A DNA stretch of 6,548 bases, from positions 257-6,804 of the forward strand of contig JAAXJP010000424.1 in NCBI GenBank assembly GCA_012269805.1, in the 5' to 3' direction. Source of the stretch: Rubrivirga sp. Lineage in GTDB: Bacteria; Bacteroidota; Rhodothermia; Rhodothermales; Rubricoccaceae. The position numbers and the translations under genes were made by a program. Shown one piece after another: positions 1 through 5,046 of the stretch (its first letter is position 1; each line of letters starts with the position of its first letter). The notes below the pieces were generated by a model. The model was not told where the DNA came from. It worked only from the letters and a program-made list of their open reading frames with translations, and made no database searches.

Positions 1-2
1 GC

Positions 3-329
3 GCCGCGCCGTGGACGGCCGACGGGCTCTACGCCTCGTCGACGGCCCAGGCGGCGCTCGCCGTCACGTGGACCGTGCTGGCACTCGCGCTGGCCGTCGT
101 CGCCGTCCGCCGCGAGAGCCGAGGGCTGTGGTTCTTCGGGGCCGGCGTGTTCGCCGCCGTCGTGCTCAAGCTGTTCCTCGTGGACCTCTCGCAGGCCGAG
201 GCGCTCGTCCGCATCGGCGCGTTCATCGCGGTCGGCGCGATCGGGCTCCTCATCGGGTACCAGGCGCCGCTGCCGCCGCGCCCCGCCGAGGCCGTACGTT
301 CCGGGGAGACCCCGCCCCCACCGCCATGA
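3..329 (+). CDS. DUF2339 family polytopic membrane protein, C-terminal fragment
   Basis: Only the last 108 codons are visible; the frame is open from base 3, so the gene starts upstream of the window. The GTG at 75 is internal, not a start. The fragment shows three hydrophobic segments (approximately codons 18-36, 42-62 and 68-86), followed by a proline-rich cytosolic or periplasmic tail ending in five prolines. The signatures KLFLVDLS, a following VRIGAFIAVGAIG helix and the closing GYQAPLPPRP match the end of DUF2339 proteins, large many-pass inner-membrane proteins of unknown function. The stop (327-329) overlaps the start of the next gene as ATGA, so the two are likely translationally coupled. 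The family call is recognition of motifs by eye; no biochemical role is established for the family, and none is proposed here. Confidence 0.85.
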   Translation, partial: AAPWTADGLYASSTAQAALAVTWTVLALALAVVAVRRESRGLWFFGAGVFAAVVLKLFLVDLSQAEALVRIGAFIAVGAIGLLIGYQAPLPPRPAEAVRSGETPPPPP

Positions 330-1402
330 CCCGCCTTCTCGCCCTCGCCGCCCTCCTGGCCGCCGCGCCCGTCGGCGCGCAGACGCTCGAGCTCATCGGG
401 ACCGTCGACCTCCCGGCCATCGTCACCGACACGCTCGAGACGGGCGGCTCCGACGTGTGGGGCTACGTCGCGCCCGACGGATCGGAATACGCCATCATGG
501 GCGACATCGAGGGCGTCTCGGTCGTCGCCGTGCCGAGCCTCGAGGTCGTCGCCCGCGTGCCCGGGCCCACGGAGGACGCCCGGTGGTACTGGCGCGACAT
601 CAAGACGTACGGGCACTACGCGTACGTCGTGACCGAGGCCTACGGGCCGAGCGAGGGCCTCCAGATCCTCGACCTCAGCGGCCTGCCCGAGCGCGTCGAG
701 GAGGCCGCCGTCGTCCGCGGCCCCGACGACGCGTTCGTCTCGTCGCACAACCTGTCGATCGACACGGAGACCGGCCACGCCTACGTGCTCGACTCCGACG
801 GCGAGTCGGTCTACGTCCTCAGCCTGGAGGACCCGGTCGCCCCCCAGGTCGTCGCCCGGCTCGACGTCGGCGACGTCCACGACGTGTTCGCCCGCGACGA
901 CCGGGTCTACATCGCCGAGGGCCGGAACCCGACGTACTCGATCTGGGACCTCCGCGACAAGAGCGCACCCGAGCTCGTCAGCCGCGTGTCGGTCCCGAAC
1001 GCGGGCTACGTCCACAACGTCTGGCCCACCGACGACGGCCGGCACGTCCTCACGACGGAGGAGACGGCCGAGAAGACGGTCAAGGTGTGGAACGTCGAGG
1101 ACCCCGAGAACCCGGAGCTCGTCGGCGAGTGGCTGGGGGCCAACCGGATCGCGCACAACGTCCTGGTGCGCGGGCGCTACGCGTTCCTCTCGCACTACTC
1201 GGCCGGCGTCTACGTCCTCGACCTGGCGGACCTCGCCAACCCGGCCGTCGTCGCCCACCACGACACCTACCCCAAGAACGACGACGTGACGATGGACGGC
1301 AACTGGGGCGCGACGCTGCCGTCGCCCGGCGGCTACGTCTACGGCAGCGACGGGACCGGCCAGCTCACCGTCCTCCGCTGGACGCCCCCGGCGGACTCGT
1401 AG
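326..1402 (+). CDS. Secreted choice-of-anchor B family (LVIVD-type) beta-propeller protein
   Basis: This encodes 358 residues. The start is ATG 326, because a classic signal peptide follows (MTRLLALAALLAAAPVGA, cleavage probably after A18 before QT), and because it overlaps the upstream stop by four bases. An open frame runs back to base 11, but it lies over the DUF2339 gene and is arginine-rich shadow sequence. The mature protein carries seven repeats spaced 44-50 residues apart, each centred on a polar pair in a hydrophobic strand context: W45-G46, R90-D91, H141-N142, H185-D186, H230-N231, H277-N278 and W327-G328. Strands such as GVSVVAV, GLQILDLSGL, SVYVLSLEDP, VKVWNVEDPENP and GVYVLDLADLANP resemble LVIVD repeats, which suggests a seven-bladed propeller. 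The choice-of-anchor B family is named for its varied C-terminal sorting tails, but this copy ends in LRWTPPADS with no LPXTG, PEP-CTERM or type IX sorting domain. It is therefore probably periplasmic or released. Ligand and function are unknown. Confidence 0.88.
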   Translation: MTRLLALAALLAAAPVGAQTLELIGTVDLPAIVTDTLETGGSDVWGYVAPDGSEYAIMGDIEGVSVVAVPSLEVVARVPGPTEDARWYWRDIKTYGHYAYVVTEAYGPSEGLQILDLSGLPERVEEAAVVRGPDDAFVSSHNLSIDTETGHAYVLDSDGESVYVLSLEDPVAPQVVARLDVGDVHDVFARDDRVYIAEGRNPTYSIWDLRDKSAPELVSRVSVPNAGYVHNVWPTDDGRHVLTTEETAEKTVKVWNVEDPENPELVGEWLGANRIAHNVLVRGRYAFLSHYSAGVYVLDLADLANPAVVAHHDTYPKNDDVTMDGNWGATLPSPGGYVYGSDGTGQLTVLRWTPPADS

Positions 1403-1414
1403 GCCGCCCGCTCC

Positions 1415-1438
1415 GCCCGCCGCGGCGCCGAGGCGGGC
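1415..1438 (+). terminator. GC hairpin after the choice-of-anchor B gene (palindrome family copy 1)
   Basis: GCCCGCC (1415-1421) and GGCGGGC (1432-1438) form a perfect 7-bp stem around a 10-base loop whose inner CG/CG pairs could extend it. It begins 12 bases after the stop at 1400-1402. There is no T-run, so it is not a textbook intrinsic terminator; it may act as a Rho-assisted terminator, an RNA 3'-end stabiliser or an attenuator. It shares the core GGCGCCGAGGCG (1424-1435) with two other gene ends in this window. Confidence 0.45.
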
Positions 1439-1444
1439 AGAGTC

Positions 1445-1449
1445 AGGAG
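1445..1449 (+). promoter_or_regulatory. Shine-Dalgarno-like AGGAG before GTG 1455
   Basis: AGGAG lies five bases before GTG 1455, which is in frame with the permease gene. It is the only well-spaced Shine-Dalgarno match upstream of any start in the window, and it supports the longer permease form. ATG 1500, the start favoured by protein homology, has only C/G-rich sequence upstream. A purine run in GC-rich DNA could also be chance. Confidence 0.4.
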
Positions 1450-1499
1450 AACCCGTGTCGCGAGGGGCGGCGTACCGGGCGGGTCCCGGCCGTCCCCCC

Positions 1500-4058
1500 A
1501 TGCCCCTCGCCCGTTCGAGCCGCCGCTACCTGCTCCGGCACCCCCTCCTGACGGCGCTCTCCGTCCTCGGCGTCGCCCTCGGCGTGGCCGTGAGCGTGGC
1601 CGTCGACCTCGCCAACACGAGCGCGCTCCGGGCCTTCGAGCTGTCGGGCGAGGCCGTGACCGGCACGGCGACGCACCAGGTCGTCGGCGGGCCGGGCGGC
1701 GTGGACGGCGGGCTCGTGGCCCGGCTCGTCACCGAGGCCGGCGTCGAGCAGGTCGCGCCCGTCGTCGAGGGCGCGGCACGCATCGCCCGTCAGCCCGAGC
1801 GCGTCGTGTCGGTGCTCGGCGTCGACCCGTTCGCGGAGGCCGCCTTCCGGCCGTTCGTCGGCGGGCCGGGGAGCGGGCTCGACGCCGGCCAGTTCCTGAC
1901 CGTCCCCGGCGCCGTGCTCGTCTCGGAGCAGACGGCCGCCGAGCTGGGCGTGGCCGTCGGCGACACGCTGGGGCTCGCGGTCGACGGCCGGCCCGAGACG
2001 GCCCGCGTGATCGGCCTGCTGGAGCCCGACGACGACCGCTCCGAGAGCGCGCTCCAGAACCTCCTCGTCGCCGACGTCGCGACGGCCCAGGAGTGGTTCG
2101 GGATGGCGGAGGGGGCCGCCGGCCGGCTCACCCGGATCGACCTGATCCTCCCCGCCGACGACCCCGCCCGCCTCGACGCCGCGCTCGGCCGGGTCGCGGG
2201 GCTCCTGCCCGACGGCGCCGAGGTCCGCCCGGCGTCGACGCAGGCCGAGGCGCTCGCGCCGATGACGGCCGCGTTCCGCCTCAACCTGACGGCGCTCTCG
2301 CTGCTGGCGCTCGTCGTCGGCGTGTTCCTCATCTACAACACCGTGACGTTCGCCGTCGTCCAGCGGCGGCGGGTGCTGGGGACGTACCGCGCGCTCGGCG
2401 TGACGCGGGCCGAGGTGTTCCGCGCCGTGCTCGGCGAGGCCCTCGTGATCGGCGCCGTGGGGACCGCGCTCGGGCTCGCGCTCGGCGTGCTGATGGGGAG
2501 CGGGCTCGTCCGCCTCGTGACCCAGACGATCGGCGACCTGTACTTCGTGGTCCGCGTGCGGGAGCTGGCGCTGTCGCCGGTGGCGCTCCTGAAGGGCGTC
2601 GCGCTCGGGCTCGGCGCGACCGCTGTCGGCGCGCTCCGGCCGGGGTGGGAAGCCGCCGCGACCGCGCCCGCCTCGGCGCTCCGGCGGTCGACCCAGGAGG
2701 ACCGGTTCGCGGAGGGCGCCGGGCGCCTCGCGCTGTGGGGGGGCGGCGTGCTCGCGCTCGGCGGGCTCGTTTTGTTGATCCCGGCCGGCGTCGGCGGCGC
2801 GTACGCGGGGATGCTCGGGATCCTGGCCGGGACCGCGCTCCTCGTTCCGTACCTCACGCGGGCGTGGGCGGCGCTCGCGCGGCCCGTCCTCGGCCGCCTT
2901 CTCGGGCCCGTCGGGCGGATGGCCGCGCGCGGCGTCTCGGCCAGCCTCAGCCGCACGGCCGTCGCCGTCGCCGCCCTCGCGGTGGCCGTCGCCGCGACGG
3001 TCGGCGTGGCGACGATGGTCGCCTCGTTCCGCACGACCGTGGCCGACTGGCTCGGCGCCGTCCTCCAGTCCGACGTCTACGTCCAGCCGCCGGCGACCGT
3101 CTTCCGCCGCGGCGGCGCCGTCCTCGACGACTCGCTCGCGCAGGCGCTCGCGTCCCTGCCCGGCGTGGCCCGCTCCGACGCCATCCGCGTCCGGACGATC
3201 GAGGACGACAGCGGCCCGTTCGACCTCGTCGTGGCGCGGCTCGACAGGGTCCGCGCCGGCGTCAACCGCTACAAGGAGGGCTCGGCCGAGGCCGTCGCCG
3301 AGAGCGCCGCGGCGGGGGCGGTCGCCGTCAGCGAGCCGTTCGCGTTCCGCTTCGGCGTCGGCGTCGGCGACACGCTCCGCCTCCCGACCGACGAGGGGAC
3401 GCGCGCCTACCCGATCTCGGGCGTCTACTACGACTACGGCAACGACCTCGGCGTCGTGCTGATGGACGAGCGCCCGTTCCTCGACGCCTTCCGCGATCCC
3501 GGCTACGCCGGCATCGCCCTCACCGCGGCGTCCGGCGTCGACCCGCCCGCCCTCGTCCAGCAGGCCCGGCGCCTCGCCGAGGCGAGCGGCCAGGACGTCA
3601 CGGTCCGCTCCAACCGCGACCTCCGCGAGGCGAGCCTCGAGATCTTCGACCAGACGTTCGTGGTCACGAGCGTGCTCCGGCTGCTGGCCGTCGCCGTCGC
3701 GTTCGTGGGCGTCCTCTCGGCGCTGATGGCGCTCCAGCTCGAGCGACGGCGCGAGCTGGCCATGCTCCGCGCACAGGGCATGACGCCGGGCGAGGTGCGG
3801 CGGATGGTGTTCGCCGAGACCGGGCTGATGGGGCTGTGGGCCGGGCTGCTGGCCGTCCCGCTCGGGCTCGCGCTCGCGGCCGTCCTCGTGTTCGTCGTCA
3901 ACGTCCGGTCGTTCGGGTGGACGCTCGCGTTCGCCGTCTCGCCGGGCGTGCTGGTGCAGGCCGTGGCCCTCGCCGTCGGCGCGGCGCTCCTGGCCGGCGT
4001 GTACCCGGCGTGGCGGATGGCGCGGACGAACCCCGCGCTCGCCATGCGCGAGGGCTGA
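1500..4058 (+). CDS. ABC transporter permease, double FtsX/MacB-domain (YbbP-like)
   Basis: From ATG 1500 it encodes 852 residues, close to the roughly 800-850 of YbbP-type permeases. The order of parts is: TM1 (residues ~14-36); a first periplasmic MacB-PCD-like domain (~37-260); a first FtsX domain with TM2 (~264-286), TM3 (~314-340) and TM4 (~360-380); TM5-TM6 (~411-455); TM7 (~486-509) opening the second half; a second periplasmic domain (~510-720); and a second FtsX domain with TM8 (~724-748), TM9 (~774-802) and TM10 (~814-840). Both FtsX domains keep the short cytoplasmic coupling-helix region after the first helix: QRRRVLGTYRALGVTRAEVF and ERRRELAMLRAQGMTPGEV. The C-terminus YPAWRMARTNPALAMREG is typical of the family. 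Such proteins pair with an ABC ATPase (YbbA/LolD-like) and move or extract lipids, lipoproteins or other envelope substrates by mechanotransmission. No ATPase is adjacent, so the partner must be elsewhere. GTG 1455 with an AGGAG site would add a Gly/Arg/Pro-rich 15-residue leader; I prefer 1500 because conserved sequence begins there. Confidence 0.9.
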   Translation: MPLARSSRRYLLRHPLLTALSVLGVALGVAVSVAVDLANTSALRAFELSGEAVTGTATHQVVGGPGGVDGGLVARLVTEAGVEQVAPVVEGAARIARQPERVVSVLGVDPFAEAAFRPFVGGPGSGLDAGQFLTVPGAVLVSEQTAAELGVAVGDTLGLAVDGRPETARVIGLLEPDDDRSESALQNLLVADVATAQEWFGMAEGAAGRLTRIDLILPADDPARLDAALGRVAGLLPDGAEVRPASTQAEALAPMTAAFRLNLTALSLLALVVGVFLIYNTVTFAVVQRRRVLGTYRALGVTRAEVFRAVLGEALVIGAVGTALGLALGVLMGSGLVRLVTQTIGDLYFVVRVRELALSPVALLKGVALGLGATAVGALRPGWEAAATAPASALRRSTQEDRFAEGAGRLALWGGGVLALGGLVLLIPAGVGGAYAGMLGILAGTALLVPYLTRAWAALARPVLGRLLGPVGRMAARGVSASLSRTAVAVAALAVAVAATVGVATMVASFRTTVADWLGAVLQSDVYVQPPATVFRRGGAVLDDSLAQALASLPGVARSDAIRVRTIEDDSGPFDLVVARLDRVRAGVNRYKEGSAEAVAESAAAGAVAVSEPFAFRFGVGVGDTLRLPTDEGTRAYPISGVYYDYGNDLGVVLMDERPFLDAFRDPGYAGIALTAASGVDPPALVQQARRLAEASGQDVTVRSNRDLREASLEIFDQTFVVTSVLRLLAVAVAFVGVLSALMALQLERRRELAMLRAQGMTPGEVRRMVFAETGLMGLWAGLLAVPLGLALAAVLVFVVNVRSFGWTLAFAVSPGVLVQAVALAVGAALLAGVYPAWRMARTNPALAMREG

Positions 4059-4063
4059 GCCCA

Positions 4064-4085
4064 TCCGCCTCGGCACCGAGGCGGA
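4064..4085 (+). terminator. GC hairpin after the permease gene (palindrome family copy 2)
   Basis: The arms TCCGCCTCGG (4064-4073) and CCGAGGCGGA (4076-4085) are perfectly complementary over 10 bases around CA; a realistic fold is a 9-bp stem with the loop GCAC. It starts 5 bases after the stop codon (4056-4058), as expected for a transcript-end structure. A purine-rich run (GGGGAGGGAG) follows rather than a T-tract, so factor-independent termination is doubtful. The core GGCACCGAGGCG (4072-4083) is the variant of the shared 12-mer. The remainder of the 85-base gap to the next gene shows no recognisable promoter. Confidence 0.55.
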
Positions 4086-4143
4086 CGGGGAGGGAGCCAC
4101 GCCGGACCACGCCGGTTGAGAGCGTCCACCCCCTCGTCCCGAC

Positions 4144-5010
4144 ATGCAGATCGCCTTTCTCGGCCTCGGCGCCATGGGCGCCCGGATGGCCGCCCGCCTC
4201 CTCGACGCCGGCCACGCCCTCACCGTCTGGAACCGCTCCGATGGCCCCGTCGGCGCCTTCCGCGACCGGGCCGCCGTCGCCGCGACGCCCCGCGAGGCCG
4301 CCGCTGGCGCCGACCTCGTGATCGCGATGGTCACCGACGACGGCGCCAGCCGCGCCGTCTGGACCGGCCCCAACGGCGCGCTCGCCGGGCTGGCCGAGGG
4401 CGCCGTCGCCGCCGAGATGAGCACGCTCACGCCGGGCTGGGTCCGCGAGTGGGCCGGTCTCGTGGCCGAGGCGGGCGGGCGACCGCTCGACGCGCCGGTC
4501 TCGGGCTCGCGCCCGCAGGCCGAGGGCGCCACGCTCGTCGTCCTCGTCGGCGGCGAGGGCGACGCGCTGGAGGCCGCGCGCCCGGCGTTCGAGGCGATCG
4601 GGAAGAGCGTCCAGCACGTCGGCGGGGCGGGGACGGGCGCGCTCGTCAAGCTGGCCGTCAACGCCCTCATGGGCGTCGGGGTGGCCGCGGCGGCCGAGCT
4701 CCTCGCCGCGCTCCGCCGCTCCGGCATCGACGAGACGACGGCGGCCGAGGTCATCGGCGCGACGCCGGCCGCCGCGCCCGTCGTGGCGACGGCGATGCGG
4801 CTGATGGCGGACCGGGCTCACGACCCGCTGTTCCCCGTCGAGCTTCTCGACAAGGACCTCCGCTACGCGCTCCACGTCGCCGCTGAGGCCGGGTCGCCCG
4901 CGCCGCTCGTGGCCGCGGCGCGCGCCCAGTTCGAGGCTGCGCGCGAAGCCGGCCTGGGAGGGAAGAACATGACGGCCGTCGCCACGCTCTACGACGACCG
5001 CCGGCCGTAG
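4144..5010 (+). CDS. NAD(P)-dependent beta-hydroxyacid dehydrogenase (GLYR/SSA-reductase-like)
   Basis: This encodes 288 residues, the usual length for the 3-hydroxyisobutyrate/beta-hydroxyacid dehydrogenase family, cytosolic. The N-terminal Rossmann domain opens at once with GLGAMGARMA (G7-x-G9-x-x-G12), so ATG 4144 is a secure start although no Shine-Dalgarno site precedes it. After the second strand comes W29-N30-R31-S32; an NR(S/T) here is typical of NADPH-preferring members. The substrate-binding motif D116-A-P-V-S120-G121-S122 continues as RPQAEGATL, resembling the SGSxxPAExGxL form of glyoxylate and succinic semialdehyde reductases more than the SGGxxGAxxGTL form of HIBADH. The catalytic lysine is K169 in the LVKLAVN segment (with N173), and the C-terminal K237-D238 pair of the all-helical domain is present. 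The likely reaction is reversible reduction of a small aldehyde acid to a hydroxyacid. Precise substrate is not determinable; 2-hydroxy-3-oxopropionate reductase or 3-hydroxyisobutyrate dehydrogenase remain possible. It converges with the M32 peptidase gene, to which it has no obvious metabolic link. Confidence 0.92.
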   Translation: MQIAFLGLGAMGARMAARLLDAGHALTVWNRSDGPVGAFRDRAAVAATPREAAAGADLVIAMVTDDGASRAVWTGPNGALAGLAEGAVAAEMSTLTPGWVREWAGLVAEAGGRPLDAPVSGSRPQAEGATLVVLVGGEGDALEAARPAFEAIGKSVQHVGGAGTGALVKLAVNALMGVGVAAAAELLAALRRSGIDETTAAEVIGATPAAAPVVATAMRLMADRAHDPLFPVELLDKDLRYALHVAAEAGSPAPLVAAARAQFEAAREAGLGGKNMTAVATLYDDRRP

Positions 5011-5015
5011 AGCGT

Positions 5016-5046
5016 CCCGGTCGGCCTCGGCGCCGAGGCGAGCGGG
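5016..5046. terminator. Palindrome between convergent genes (family copy 3), probable bidirectional terminator
   Basis: GCCTCGGCGCCGAGGC (5024-5039) is a perfect 16-base palindrome, giving a 6-bp stem with a GCGC loop. Flanking bases can extend it with a G-G mismatch and one bulge, ending in CCCG (5016-5019) paired with CGGG (5043-5046). It fills almost the whole 36-base gap between the stops of the dehydrogenase (5008-5010) and the minus-strand peptidase (5047-5049), so one element could serve both transcripts. No T-tract is present on either strand. The 12-mer GGCGCCGAGGCG is at 5029-5040. Confidence 0.5.

Noticed and set aside
11..325. Upstream extension of the propeller protein frame to base 11
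   Set aside because: It overlaps the DUF2339 coding frame, is arginine-rich and would bury the clear signal peptide that begins at 326.
29..1501. 490-codon minus-strand open frame opposite the propeller gene
   Set aside because: Composition is Val/Asp/Arg/Gly-rich shadow sequence, and the opposite strand encodes a convincing secreted protein family.
2737..2743. Run of seven G in the permease gene as a possible slippage or frameshift site
   Set aside because: The reading frame continues through it into expected TM segments, and such runs are common in DNA this GC-rich.
4086..4143. Possible promoter before the dehydrogenase (TTGAGA near 4113)
   Set aside because: No matching -10 element is found at a suitable distance, nor a Bacteroidota-type TAnnTTTG; a single hexamer is too weak to report.
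2093..4321. 742-codon plus-strand frame overlapping the permease
   Set aside because: It is almost entirely Arg, Ala, Pro and Gly, and runs across the end of the permease and into the dehydrogenase; a frame-shifted shadow.
1443..4754. A 1103-codon open frame on the minus strand opposite the permease and dehydrogenase genes
   Set aside because: Its product is a monotonous mix of Arg, Gly, Ala, Asp, His, Pro and Glu with no domain or membrane segment. It is the mirror of strong G/C third-position bias on the plus strand, where two clear families are encoded.
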